Assembly (NCBI RefSeq): GCF_902833085.1
Contig: NZ_CADFEB010000001.1
Span: 789,742 to 853,741 of the forward strand
Direction of reading: 5' to 3'
DNA length: 64,000 bases
From: Burkholderia ubonensis
Lineage (GTDB): Bacteria > Pseudomonadota > Gammaproteobacteria > Burkholderiales > Burkholderiaceae
This document shows, in pieces, positions 24,126 through 33,400 of this stretch; within the stretch, counting starts at the first letter, position 1, and each line of letters starts with the position of its first letter. A program made the position numbers and the translations under genes. Below the pieces are notes generated by a model. It did not search any database and was not told the DNA's origin. It saw only the letters and a list, made by a program, of their open reading frames with translations.

Positions 24126-25274
24126 ATGAACGTGGAACAGTTCGACGAAAGCCGATTGACCGGCGACGCAGCGCCGCCAGACGCGGATGCCGCGTCGCCG
24201 GTCATCAACCTGCGCGATACGGGGCGTTTCCTGCAGGTGCTCGCCGCGCTCAAGTGCTCGCTCGCAGTGAGTCGCCGTCCGTCCGGCGTCGCGCTGATCG
24301 GCGTCGGCGACGATGGCGTCCCGACGCTGTCCGCGTGTCAGCTGCCGCGCTCGATGGGGATGGCGGTGGCCGGCAACCGGCTCGCGGTCGCGACGATGCA
24401 CGAGCTGATGGTGTTCGCGAACGTGTCGACGCTCGCGCCGCACTATCCGGCCCGTCCCGCGCATTACGACGCGGTGTTCGTGCCGCGCATCGCGTATTAC
24501 ACGGGCGATCTCGACCTGCACGACATGGCGTTCGACAAGCAGGTCGTGCTGGCGGTCAACACGCGCTATTCGTCGATCTGCGTGATCGACGGTTACTTCA
24601 ATTTCACGTCGATCTGGCAGCCGCCGTTCGTGACCGCGCTGGCGCCCGACGACCGCTGCCACCTGAACGGGATGGCGTTCAGCGACGGCAAGGTCCGCTA
24701 CGCAACCGCGCTCGGGCAGACCGACACGCCGTTCGGCTGGCGCGGCGGGATGGCCGACGGCGGCATCGTGATGGAAGTGCCGTCGGGGCGCATCGTCGCG
24801 TCCGGCCTGTCGATGCCGCATTCGCCGCGCGTGATCGGCGGCCGCCTGCACGTGCTCGAGGGCGGTCGCGGCCGGGTGCTGCAGATCGATCCGCAGACGG
24901 GCGCGAAGCGCGTGCTCGCGACGCTGCCGGGCTTCACGCACGGTCTCGCCGAATACGGCGGCGTGCTGTTCGTCGGGCTGTCGAAGCTGCGCGAGAAGCG
25001 CGGGCCGCAGGGCCTGCCGATCGAGCGCGAGGCGGACGCGCTCGTCGCGGGCGTCGCGGCGCTCGATGCGGGCAGCGGCGACGTGCTGGGGATTCTGCAG
25101 TTCTTCAACGGCGTCGACGAGATCTTCGACGTGCAGGTGATGCCGAACGTGCTGCGCGGCGAGATCCTGAGCCCGCACCAGTGGAGCGAGACGCCGTCGA
25201 TCGTGACGATGCAGGGCGGCTTCTGGCAGACGCGTCCGCGCGAGCAGGACGAGCCCGCGAATCATGAAAGCTGA
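24126..25274 (+). CDS. TIGR03032 family protein
   Basis: 382 residues from the ATG at 24126. The sequence has the recurrent short beta-strand pattern of a propeller-like protein and matches the TIGR03032 family: FLQVLAALKCSLAVSRRPSGVALIG near the start, LPRSMGMAV, HDMAF, NTRYSSICVID, CHLNGMAF, LSMPHSPR, FTHGLAEYGGVLFVGLSKLREK, and the late FFNGVDEIFDVQVMP and SIVTMQGGFW. The family is uncharacterised and is often found near large surface proteins. It overlaps cysC by 11 bases, so the two are translationally coupled. No signal peptide is evident. Confidence 0.85.
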   Translation: MNVEQFDESRLTGDAAPPDADAASPVINLRDTGRFLQVLAALKCSLAVSRRPSGVALIGVGDDGVPTLSACQLPRSMGMAVAGNRLAVATMHELMVFANVSTLAPHYPARPAHYDAVFVPRIAYYTGDLDLHDMAFDKQVVLAVNTRYSSICVIDGYFNFTSIWQPPFVTALAPDDRCHLNGMAFSDGKVRYATALGQTDTPFGWRGGMADGGIVMEVPSGRIVASGLSMPHSPRVIGGRLHVLEGGRGRVLQIDPQTGAKRVLATLPGFTHGLAEYGGVLFVGLSKLREKRGPQGLPIEREADALVAGVAALDAGSGDVLGILQFFNGVDEIFDVQVMPNVLRGEILSPHQWSETPSIVTMQGGFWQTRPREQDEPANHES

Positions 25275-25935
25275 GCCGCCGATGAACGCCGATCGCTGCG
25301 GGTTTGCCGCGCCTGTTTCGTCATTACCGGTAGACGCGTGCGATCGCAGCGATGCGGGCGATCCGAGTGGCGCGGGCGGCGTGCTGTGGCTCACGGGGCT
25401 GTCGGGCGCGGGCAAGAGCACGCTGGCGGATGCGCTGGCCGACCTGCTGCGGCGCCGGGGCCTGCGGGCCACGGTGCTCGACGGCGACCGGCTGCGCGCG
25501 GGGCTGAATCGCGATCTCGGATTCTCCGAGCGCGACCGCTTCGAGAACGTGCGGCGGATCGCGGAAGTGGCGTCGCTGTTCGCGGATGCGGGATTCATCG
25601 CGATCGTCGCGGCGATCTCGCCGCGCGCGGCGATGCGCGACGACGCGCGGCGCGTCGTCGGCGCGGGCTTTCGCGAAGTGCACGTCGCCGCATCGCTCGA
25701 AGTGTGCGAGGCGCGCGATCCGAAAGGGCTGTACCGGAAGGCGCGTCGCGGTGAGCTGCGCGAGTTCACCGGTGTCTCGTCGCCGTACGAGGCGCCGCGT
25801 GCAGCGGACCTCGTGCTGGAGACCGGCAGCCGGTCGCTTGCCGACTGCGTGAACGCATTGCTGGACTTCGCGTTGCAGCAGTTCGGCCGAGTCGGCGACA
25901 GGCAGCCGGTCGTGCGCGAGACCGAGACCGGCTGA
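25264..25935 (+). CDS. cysC: Adenylylsulfate (APS) kinase CysC
   Basis: 223 residues. All APS-kinase motifs are present: P-loop GLSGAGKST (45-53), DGDRLRAGLNRDLGFSERDR, ENVRRIAEVA, and the C-terminal DPKGLYRKARRGE plus FTGVSSPYE. It phosphorylates adenylylsulfate to PAPS, the donor for sulfotransferases. It stands alone, without cysND or a sulfate-assimilation operon, coupled to the TIGR03032 gene and 150 bases upstream of the TPS operon. This suggests PAPS supply for a local sulfation step, but no sulfotransferase is visible in the window. A second possible ATG lies at 25282. Confidence 0.93.
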   Translation: MKAEPPMNADRCGFAAPVSSLPVDACDRSDAGDPSGAGGVLWLTGLSGAGKSTLADALADLLRRRGLRATVLDGDRLRAGLNRDLGFSERDRFENVRRIAEVASLFADAGFIAIVAAISPRAAMRDDARRVVGAGFREVHVAASLEVCEARDPKGLYRKARRGELREFTGVSSPYEAPRAADLVLETGSRSLADCVNALLDFALQQFGRVGDRQPVVRETETG

Positions 25936-26085
25936 CGATGGCGGAAACGAACAGGGCTGGAGCCTGAGAGACTTATTAAGGATGGCTGATAAAAAGTCAT
26001 CAATTTGAAACAACGCATTGATAGCGGACATACCGAATGTCCGCGTCAGCGCGAGGATGATCCGCGACAGAAAGGGGAATGGCGC

Positions 26086-27750
26086 ATGCCGCCAACAGCA
26101 GACCGTAAATCACGCGAGCCGCGGCGGCTCCGACGCCGGTGCCTGGCCGGCGTGGCGCTGGTCGGGGGACTGAGCCTCGCGTCCGGCGCTCGCGCGCAGG
26201 AGGCCGGCGCGGGGGCGGCGACGCCGGCGGCGCCGCCGGCGAGCGGCGTGCCGCAGACGTTCGACGTGAACGCATTCATCGTGCGCGGCAACACGACGTT
26301 GCCGAGCATCGAGATCGAGAAGGCGGTGTATCCGTTCGAGGGGCCCGGCCGCACGCTGGCCGACGTGAACGCGGCGCGCGATGCGCTGCAGAAGGTGTAT
26401 CAGGACCACGGCTACCAGTCCGTCGTGGTCGAGCTGCCGCAGCAGCAGGTCAAGAACGGCGTAATCCTGCTGCAGGTGGTCGAGGCGAAGGTCGGGCGGC
26501 TGCGCGTCGACGGCGCGAAGTACTACTCGCCGCAGAACATTCGCGACGCGGTGCCGGCGCTCGCGGAAGGCGTCGTGCCGGATTTCAACCAGGCGCAACT
26601 GCAGCTCACCGACCTGAACCGCTCGGCGGACCGCCAGGTGATTCCGGTGCTGAAGCCCGGCACGCTGCCGCAGACGGTCGACGTCGACCTGAAGGTCGAC
26701 GACCACAGCCCGCTGCACGGCTCGCTCGACCTGAACAACGACAGCAGCCCCGGCACGTCGTCGCTGCGCACGACCGCGACCCTCAGCTATTCGAACCTGT
26801 GGCAGCTCGGCCACGTGATTTCCGGCACCTACGTGCTCGCGCCGCAGCATCCGAACGACGCGCGCGTCTATGCGTTCTCGTATCTCGCGCCGATCAGGGA
26901 CACGCGCTGGAGCTTCCTCGCGACCGTGGTCCACTCGGACAGCAACGTCGCGTCGGTCGGCGGCACCAACGTGCTCGGCAAGGGCACGACCTACGGGTTC
27001 ACCGCGATCTACGCGCTGCCGGCGTCCGACACTTACGCGCAATCGGTGAGCATCGAGATCGACCGCAAGCATTACGACGAGAAGGTGAGCGTCGCCGGAC
27101 AGTCGTCGACGGTGCCGCTGACCTACGTGCCGGTGACGTTCTCGTACAGCGGCCAGCTCAGCCTGAAGCAGTCGCAGACGTCGTTCTCGGCAGCGCTCGT
27201 GACCAACATCCGCGGCATCGGCAGCGACTGGGGCGCGTGGGACAGCAAGCGCTACAAGGCGACGCCGGATTTCGTCTACGGAAAGTTCGACGTGAACCAT
27301 ACACAGCGCTTCAACAACGACATGCAGGCCAACGCACACGTCAGCGCGCAGATCTCGAACTCGCCGCTCGTGTCGAGCGAGCAGTTCGCCGCGGGCGGGA
27401 TGAACAGCGTGCGCGGCTACCTGCAGGCCGAGGACACGGCCGACAGCGGCGTGATCGGGTCGCTCGAGCTGCGCACCCCGTCGCTCGCGAAATTCCTCGG
27501 CGGCGCGATCGGAAGCCGCATCAACGAATGGCGCTTCCATGCGTTCGTCGATGCCGCGCATCTGTGGCTGCTGAGCCCGCTGCCCGAGCAGACGTCGAGC
27601 TTCAACCTGCTCAGCGTCGGCGTCGGCACGCGGCTGCAGCTCGCCAAGTACGTGAGCGCCGACTTCGAGGCGGGCTGGCCGCTCAAGGCGGGCGTCTATA
27701 CGAAGCAATACAGCCCCCGGTTCGATTTCTACGTGCGACTGGGGTTCTGA
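26086..27750 (+). CDS. FhaC/ShlB-type two-partner secretion outer-membrane pore
   Basis: 554 residues: signal peptide (~1-37, ending SGARAQ), a linker helix region, two POTRA domains (~50-215; FDVNAFIVRGNTTLPSIEIEKAVYPFEGPGRTL, then GVILLQVVEAKVGRLRV), and a 16-strand barrel ending in Phe (FDFYVRLGF). The conserved L6 loop motif VRGY is present (MNSVRGYLQAE). It translocates a TpsA exoprotein across the outer membrane; the giant protein at the left edge is the obvious cargo. The ATG is preceded by AAGGGGA. It begins the long operon that continues with ExbB, ExbD and TonB. Confidence 0.93.
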   Translation: MPPTADRKSREPRRLRRRCLAGVALVGGLSLASGARAQEAGAGAATPAAPPASGVPQTFDVNAFIVRGNTTLPSIEIEKAVYPFEGPGRTLADVNAARDALQKVYQDHGYQSVVVELPQQQVKNGVILLQVVEAKVGRLRVDGAKYYSPQNIRDAVPALAEGVVPDFNQAQLQLTDLNRSADRQVIPVLKPGTLPQTVDVDLKVDDHSPLHGSLDLNNDSSPGTSSLRTTATLSYSNLWQLGHVISGTYVLAPQHPNDARVYAFSYLAPIRDTRWSFLATVVHSDSNVASVGGTNVLGKGTTYGFTAIYALPASDTYAQSVSIEIDRKHYDEKVSVAGQSSTVPLTYVPVTFSYSGQLSLKQSQTSFSAALVTNIRGIGSDWGAWDSKRYKATPDFVYGKFDVNHTQRFNNDMQANAHVSAQISNSPLVSSEQFAAGGMNSVRGYLQAEDTADSGVIGSLELRTPSLAKFLGGAIGSRINEWRFHAFVDAAHLWLLSPLPEQTSSFNLLSVGVGTRLQLAKYVSADFEAGWPLKAGVYTKQYSPRFDFYVRLGF

Positions 27751-27818
27751 CGGTTTTTTTGATCGTGCCGCGCATCCGCATATCTGCGTATGGGGGCGGC
27801 GCATTCGGGGAGTGGATC

Positions 27819-29624
27819 GTGAAGCGAGTGATGGGGTTACTGTTGGCGGCGATGCTGGGCGTGCTGCCCGGCATCGCGAACGCGTGGTGGCAGAACGACT
27901 GGTCGTACCGCAAGGCGATCACGATCGATGCCAGCGCGAAGGGCGCGAACCTGACGGAAGCGGCGGGCCGCGTGCCGCTGCTGATCCGCCTGCATTCGGG
28001 CAATTTCCAGTTCGACGGGCTGGCCGACAACGGCGCGGACATCCGCTTCGTCGCCGCCGACGACAAGACGCCGCTCAACTATCACATCGAGCAGTACGAC
28101 GCGATGCTCGGCGTCGCGCTGGTGTGGGTCGACATTCCGAAGCTGCCGGCCGGCACGGCGGAGTCGATCTGGATGTACTACGGCAACAAGAAGGCGCCGG
28201 ACGGCGGCAAGCCGGCCGAGACGTTCGACGCCGACACCACGCTCGTCTATCACTTCAACGGCGCGGCGGGCGCGCCGCCGAAGGACGCGACCGCGTATGC
28301 GAACAACGCGCAGAACGCGCCGTTTCGCAGCGTCGAGGACGGCATCGTCGGCAAGGGCGCGCAGTTCGACGGCAGCGCGGCGCTGACGCTGCCGGCCAGC
28401 CCGTCGCTGAACGTCGCCGCGGGCGGCGGCTTCACGTTCAGCGCGTGGGTCAAGCCGTCGGCGCTCGCGCCGAACGCGCTGCTGTACAGCCGCCGCGACG
28501 GCGCGAACGCGCTGTTGATCGGCCTCGACAACGGCGTGCCGTTCGCGCAGGTCGACGGCGCCGCCGGCAGTCCGGCGCCCGTGCGCACGCCGGCCGCCGC
28601 GCCGGTCGCCGCGAACCAGTGGACGCATCTGGCGGTGACGGACGACGGCCGCAACCTGACCGTCTATGCGAACGGCAAGCAGGTCGCGCAGGTCGCCGCG
28701 CCGCTGCCGGCCCTGACGAGCGCGGCCGCGGTCGGCGCGGACGTCGCGGGCGCGCCGGCCGGCTTCGCGGGCTACGCCGGCGCGATCGACGAGCTGCGCC
28801 TGTCGAAGGTCGCGCGCCCGGCCGCCGCGCTCGCGGTCGACGCGCTGTCGCAGGGCTCCGAATCGAAGCTCGTCGCGTACGGCAACGACGAGAAGCAGTC
28901 GGGCTTCGGCTTCGGCTACTTCGGCGTGATCGTGCAGTCGGTGACGGTCGACGCGTGGGTGGTGATCACGATCCTGCTCGCGATGGCGATCGTGTCGTGG
29001 GTCGTGATGTGGACGAAGGCGCGCTACGTCGGCACGGTCGACAAGGCCAACCATTACTTCGTGCAGCGCTTTCGCGAAGTCGCGGGCAAGCACCTGGTCG
29101 GGCTCGCGCACGTCGACGAGCGCAGCGACGACGGCCGCCGCCTGAACCAGTCTTCGCTGTACCGCCTGTACCGGGCCGGCGTGCATGAAATCCACAGCCG
29201 CGTCGACGACAACGGCCGCACGGTGATCACGACCGAATCGATCGAGGCGATCCGCGCGTCGATGGATGCGACGCTCGTGCGCGAGAACCAGCGGCTGTCG
29301 AAGTCGATGGTGCTGCTGACGATCGCGATCTCGGGCGGCCCGTTCCTCGGCCTGCTCGGCACGGTGGTCGGCGTGATGATCACCTTCGCGGCGATCGCGG
29401 CCGCGGGCGACGTGAACGTCAACGCGATCGCGCCGGGCATCGCGGCCGCGCTGCTCGCGACGGTCACGGGCCTGTTCGTCGCGATTCCGGCGCTGTTCGG
29501 CTACAACTACCTGCTGATCCGCAACAAGAACGTGACCGCGAACATGCAGGTGTTCGTCGACGAATTCGTCACGCGCCTGGCCGAAGCGCATCGCTCGCCG
29601 GATCACGCGGTGCTGGCTGACTGA
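27819..29624 (+). CDS. ExbB/TolQ-family proton channel with periplasmic DUF2341 and LamG-like domains
   Basis: 601 residues from a GTG preceded by GGGGAG. A signal peptide (~1-22, ending GIANA) is followed by WWQNDWSYRKAITIDAS..., a DUF2341 domain (~25-140), and then a LamG/concanavalin-like domain (~155-325, FTFSAWVKPSAL...WTHLAVTDDGRNLTVYANGKQV). A membrane segment lies near 380-402, and the MotA/TolQ/ExbB core (~440-590) contains ISGGPFLGLLGTVVGVMITF and the last helix AAALLATVTGLFVAIPALFGYNYL. With ExbD and TonB directly after it, this is a dedicated proton-motive-force unit. The large periplasmic beta-domains are absent from classical ExbB and may bind a partner or polysaccharide. Confidence 0.92.
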   Translation: MKRVMGLLLAAMLGVLPGIANAWWQNDWSYRKAITIDASAKGANLTEAAGRVPLLIRLHSGNFQFDGLADNGADIRFVAADDKTPLNYHIEQYDAMLGVALVWVDIPKLPAGTAESIWMYYGNKKAPDGGKPAETFDADTTLVYHFNGAAGAPPKDATAYANNAQNAPFRSVEDGIVGKGAQFDGSAALTLPASPSLNVAAGGGFTFSAWVKPSALAPNALLYSRRDGANALLIGLDNGVPFAQVDGAAGSPAPVRTPAAAPVAANQWTHLAVTDDGRNLTVYANGKQVAQVAAPLPALTSAAAVGADVAGAPAGFAGYAGAIDELRLSKVARPAAALAVDALSQGSESKLVAYGNDEKQSGFGFGYFGVIVQSVTVDAWVVITILLAMAIVSWVVMWTKARYVGTVDKANHYFVQRFREVAGKHLVGLAHVDERSDDGRRLNQSSLYRLYRAGVHEIHSRVDDNGRTVITTESIEAIRASMDATLVRENQRLSKSMVLLTIAISGGPFLGLLGTVVGVMITFAAIAAAGDVNVNAIAPGIAAALLATVTGLFVAIPALFGYNYLLIRNKNVTANMQVFVDEFVTRLAEAHRSPDHAVLAD

Positions 29625-29644
29625 ACGGACGCGGGGAGACCACC

Positions 29645-30055
29645 ATGCAGGTTCAGGACGACGACAAGCCGTACGACGACATCAACATCACGCCGATGCT
29701 CGACCTCGCGTACGTGCTGCTGATCATCTTCATCATCATGACGACCGCGTCGGTGCAGGGCATCAAGGTGGACCTGCCGAAGGCGAGCTCGTCCGCCAGC
29801 CTCGCGAAGCCGAAGACGAAGGCGATCACGGTCGCGGATTCGGGGCAGATCTTCCTCGATGCGTATCCGGTGACGATGGACGAGCTCGAAAACCGGCTGC
29901 GCACCGAGAAGGCGAGCAACCCGGAATTCCCGATCGTGCTGAAGGGCGACGCGGCCGTGCAGTACCAGCGCGTGATGGACGTGCTCGACCTGCTGCGGCG
30001 CCTCGACCTGTCGCAGGTCGGCCTCGTGACCGGCAAGGCGAAGCAGGGCGGCTAG
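29645..30055 (+). CDS. exbD: ExbD/TolR-family biopolymer transport protein
   Basis: 136 residues. It has a short cytoplasmic N-terminus, one membrane helix (~19-40) with the essential protonatable Asp (D20 in ITPMLDLAYVLLIIF), and a periplasmic ExbD domain with the usual ending (LDLLRRLDLSQVGLVTGKAKQGG). It completes the ExbB-ExbD motor that energises TonB. It lies 20 bases after the ExbB-like gene and 3 bases before tonB. Confidence 0.95.
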   Translation: MQVQDDDKPYDDINITPMLDLAYVLLIIFIIMTTASVQGIKVDLPKASSSASLAKPKTKAITVADSGQIFLDAYPVTMDELENRLRTEKASNPEFPIVLKGDAAVQYQRVMDVLDLLRRLDLSQVGLVTGKAKQGG

Positions 30056-30058
30056 GCG

Positions 30059-30754
30059 ATGGAAATGACCTACAACGGCGGCGGGCCGAACAAGGGGCCG
30101 GGCCGCTTCGTCAAGCCGGCCGTGATCGTGCTGGCGCTCGCGGGGCTCGGCGCGCTGGTCTGGCATTTCGCGAGCGACACCGCGGGCGTGAAGCGCGCGA
30201 GCGCGCCGCAGGTGACGACCGTGATTCCGCTCCCGCCGCCTCCGCCGCCGAAGCAGAAGCCGCCGCCCGAAAAGGTGAAGGACGAGGTGAAGACGCCGGT
30301 CGACAAGCCGAGCGTCGCGCCGAAGCCGTCGGAAGCGCCGAAGCCGTCGGACAACCAGCCGAAGCAGATGACGATGAACGCGCCGGCGCAGGCCGGCACG
30401 GACAACTTCAACATCGGCGCGGGCGACGGCTCGGGGATGGTCGGCAGCGGCGGCGGCGGCCGCTTCGGCAACGCGAGCTATGCGCAGTACATGGTCTACG
30501 TGCTGCAGCGCGCGATCGAGCAGGACAAGGCCGTGCAGGAGGCGGGCGGCGCGCGCTTCGCGGGCAGCCTGAACCTGTGGCTGGAGCCGTCGGGACGGAT
30601 CGCGAAGGTGACGATCGCGCAGTCGACCGGCGACGCGCGGATCGACGCGGCGGTGGTCGCGGCGGTCGAGGCGCTCGGCAAGGTGGACGAGGCGCCGCCG
30701 CCCGCGACCGCGTATCCGGTGCTGGTCCGGCTGCAGGGGCGCAAGCCGGCATGA
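30059..30754 (+). CDS. tonB: TonB energy transducer
   Basis: 231 residues: one N-terminal membrane anchor (~19-37, AVIVLALAGLGALVWHF), a Pro/Lys-rich spacer (~57-105 with PPPPPPKQKPPP and repeated PKPSEAPKPS), a Gly-rich hinge, and a C-terminal TonB domain (~145-228, YMVYVLQRAIEQDKAVQEAGGARFAGSLNLWLEPSGRIAKVTIAQSTGDARIDAAVVAAV). It would carry ExbBD energy to an outer-membrane protein. No TonB-dependent receptor is encoded nearby, so the target is probably the porin-like barrel downstream or the TPS apparatus. Confidence 0.93.
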   Translation: MEMTYNGGGPNKGPGRFVKPAVIVLALAGLGALVWHFASDTAGVKRASAPQVTTVIPLPPPPPPKQKPPPEKVKDEVKTPVDKPSVAPKPSEAPKPSDNQPKQMTMNAPAQAGTDNFNIGAGDGSGMVGSGGGGRFGNASYAQYMVYVLQRAIEQDKAVQEAGGARFAGSLNLWLEPSGRIAKVTIAQSTGDARIDAAVVAAVEALGKVDEAPPPATAYPVLVRLQGRKPA

Positions 30755-30834
30755 AGCGGCGCGGTGAGTCATGGGGCGGGCCTGGGGAAAAGGGCTCTGC
30801 CGGAAGAGGAATGGAAATTATTCGGAGTACTTTG

Positions 30835-32640
30835 ATGATTCGGAAATCGAATGAACGGGGGAGCGAGCACCGGCGCGGCGCGATGCCCGCGCGCCTGACG
30901 CGCGTCGGCGCGGCGGCGCTCGCGTTCGGCGTGAGCTGCGCGCACGCGCAGTCGCTCGACGCGCAGGCCGCGGCGGGCAGCGCGGCGCCGACCGAGAGCG
31001 TGGTGATCAACCTGATCAACCTGCTCGTCAAGCGCGGCGTGCTCACGCAGCAGAATGCGACCCAGCTGATCGGCGAGGCGCGCGCGGAAGCCGCGCAGGC
31101 GAAGGCCGCGCGCACGACCGGCGGCGCGCGCACGGCGCTCGCCGGCGTACCGATGCCGCCGACGCAGCCCGGCGACGTCGCGGTGCCTTACGTGCCGCAG
31201 GTGGTGCGCGAGCAGATCCGCGACCAGGTCAAGCAGGAGGTGATCGCGCAGGCGAGGGCCGAGAACTGGGCGCAGCCGAACACGTTCCCGGACTGGGTGT
31301 CGCGCATCACGCTCGACGGCGACTTGCGCGTGCGCGACGAATACCACTTCTACGGCAGCGGCAACGCGAACAACGTGACGAACTTCGCCGCGATCAACCA
31401 GGGCGGCGGCTTCGACATCAACCCGAACACCAACACGACGCAGCTGCCGACGCAGAACACGACGCAGAACCGCAACAACCTGCTGCGCTACCGCGCGCGG
31501 CTCGGCGTGACGGCGACGCTGTCCGACGAGCTGACGGCAGGCCTGCAGCTCGCGAGCGGCAACGACAACGGGCCCGTGTCGACCACGGCCACGGCGGGCG
31601 GCGGCTTCGGCAAGAAGAACATCTGGCTGAACAAGGCGTACTTCGCGTACCGGCCGACGTCATGGCTGAACCTGACGGCCGGCCGCTTCGACAATCCGTT
31701 CTTCAAGTCGGACCTGGTGTTCTCCGACGACCTGATGATGGACGGCATCGCCGCGAACCTGCGCCATGCGCTGCCGTGGAACCCGGACGTCACGCTGTTC
31801 GGCACGCTCGGCGTGTTCCCGATCCAGTACACGAGCGAGAACTTCCCGTCGAACAGCACCGACAAGGCGGGCAGCGACACGAAGTGGCTGTTCGGCGCGC
31901 AGTTCGGCGCGGACTGGAAGATCAACGCGCAGAACCGCCTGAAGGGCGCGGTCGCGTACTACGACTTCCAGAACATGCGCGGCACGCTGTCGTCGCCGTG
32001 CGCGCTGTATCTCGGCGCGACGAGCTGCAGCACCGACAACCAGGCGCCGGCCTTCATGCAGGGCGGCAACACGCTGCTCGCGCTGCGCAACATCGTGCAG
32101 AACCCGAACCTCGCGCCGGGCATGACACCGCAGCCGCAGCTGTTCGGGCTCGCGTACAACTACCGGCTGCTCGACCTGAAGGCGCAGTGGGATACCGTCG
32201 TCGCCGACCGCTTCAAGCTGCGGCTCGACGGCGAATTCGTGCGCAACCTCGCGTACAACGAGAACAAGGCGTTCGGCGCGGCGTCGCTGCCGGTCAACAA
32301 CTACGAGTCGACGTCGGTGAACGCGACCCGCGCCGACTACCGCAGCGGCCCGAACGGCTTCCTCGCGAAGGCGACGCTCGGCGAGCCCGAGCCGCGCGCG
32401 AAGGGGCAGTGGAATTTCTCGATCGCGTACAAGTACCTGCAGCCGGACGCCGTGCTCGACGCGTTCAACGATTCGGACTTCCACCTGGGCGGCACCAACG
32501 CGCGCGGCTACGTGATCGGCGCGGCCTATGCGGTCGCGCGCGACGCGTGGGTGTCGGCGCGCTACATGAGCGCGAAGGAAGTGTACGGCCCGCCGGTGTC
32601 GATCGACGTGCTGCAGCTCGAGCTCAACGCCCGTTTCTGA
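30835..32640 (+). CDS. Large outer-membrane beta-barrel of the putative porin family
   Basis: About 600 residues. The start at 30835 has GGAG at a good distance; an ATG at 30811 is possible. The signal peptide ends GVSCAHAQ, and a helical/charged N-terminal part (~50-150) with KRGVLTQQNATQLIGEAR follows. The long barrel (LDGDLRVRDEYHFYGSG, LLRYRARLGVTATLSDELTAGLQLASGN, WLNLTAGRFDNPFF...) ends in LQLELNARF with a terminal Phe. This is the layout of the putative porin family (PF16930 type). Lying after tonB without a classical receptor, it may be the barrel energised by the local TonB, although I cannot see a TonB box. Confidence 0.85.
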   Translation: MIRKSNERGSEHRRGAMPARLTRVGAAALAFGVSCAHAQSLDAQAAAGSAAPTESVVINLINLLVKRGVLTQQNATQLIGEARAEAAQAKAARTTGGARTALAGVPMPPTQPGDVAVPYVPQVVREQIRDQVKQEVIAQARAENWAQPNTFPDWVSRITLDGDLRVRDEYHFYGSGNANNVTNFAAINQGGGFDINPNTNTTQLPTQNTTQNRNNLLRYRARLGVTATLSDELTAGLQLASGNDNGPVSTTATAGGGFGKKNIWLNKAYFAYRPTSWLNLTAGRFDNPFFKSDLVFSDDLMMDGIAANLRHALPWNPDVTLFGTLGVFPIQYTSENFPSNSTDKAGSDTKWLFGAQFGADWKINAQNRLKGAVAYYDFQNMRGTLSSPCALYLGATSCSTDNQAPAFMQGGNTLLALRNIVQNPNLAPGMTPQPQLFGLAYNYRLLDLKAQWDTVVADRFKLRLDGEFVRNLAYNENKAFGAASLPVNNYESTSVNATRADYRSGPNGFLAKATLGEPEPRAKGQWNFSIAYKYLQPDAVLDAFNDSDFHLGGTNARGYVIGAAYAVARDAWVSARYMSAKEVYGPPVSIDVLQLELNARF

Positions 32641-32652
32641 CCGGAGCCGCGG

Positions 32653-33339
32653 ATGAAGACCACGCAACATGCGATCGTCGCGGCCGGCCTCGCCGGTGCG
32701 CTGCTGCTGGCCGCCGGCGGCGCCGGCGCGCAGGGCATCGAGGACAAGCTGCGCAGCCAGCTGCGTTCGACCGTGCAGGAGCTGCGTCAGCTCCAGAACG
32801 GCCAGGCGCAGTTGCAGGCGGACAAGACGGCCGCCGAGCGGCAGCGCGACGACGCGCTCGCGCAGCTGAAGGCGGCGCAGGCGCAGCTCGCGGCGGCCAA
32901 GGGGCAGTCGGGCGGCGAAGCGGCCGCGAAGCGCGCACTCGCGCAGGAGCGGGCCGTGCGCGAGCAGGATGCGCAGGCGCTCGCGAAATACAAGGCGTCC
33001 TACGAGGATCTGTTGACCGTGTCGCGTGCACGCGATGCGCAGCATACGCAACAGCAGGGCGAAATCCGTGCGCGTGACACGCAACTGCAAACCTGCCAGG
33101 CCCACAATGCGGAGCTGTATCGCGTGGGCCGCGAGATCCTCGATGCGTACGAGCATGTCGGCATCGGCACGCTGTTCGCGTCGCGGCAGCCGTTCGCGGC
33201 CGCTGCGCGCGTGAAGTACGACGACCTCGCGCAGCGTTACGGCGATGCGCTGTATGCGGGCAAGTACGACCCGGCCGCGCGTGCGGCGAACCCGGCAAGC
33301 GCGCCCGCGGCGGCGTCCGCGCCTGCCGGCGCTCAGTGA
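32653..33339 (+). CDS. Periplasmic coiled-coil protein
   Basis: 228 residues. A signal peptide (~1-26, LLLAAGGAGAQ) is followed by a long coiled coil (~30-150) rich in Ala, Gln, Glu, Lys and Arg (QLRSTVQELRQLQNGQAQLQADKTAAERQRDDAL...). A short globular end contains YRVGREILDAYEHVGIGTLFASRQPF. I do not recognise a named family. It is 12 bases after the porin gene and probably acts as a periplasmic spacer or scaffold of the same apparatus. Confidence 0.8.
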   Translation: MKTTQHAIVAAGLAGALLLAAGGAGAQGIEDKLRSQLRSTVQELRQLQNGQAQLQADKTAAERQRDDALAQLKAAQAQLAAAKGQSGGEAAAKRALAQERAVREQDAQALAKYKASYEDLLTVSRARDAQHTQQQGEIRARDTQLQTCQAHNAELYRVGREILDAYEHVGIGTLFASRQPFAAAARVKYDDLAQRYGDALYAGKYDPAARAANPASAPAAASAPAGAQ

Positions 33340-33400
33340 CGGAACGGGCCTTCCGTCGCGCGGGCGACCCGATCGATTCGTTGAAACAAGGAAGAGAGCC

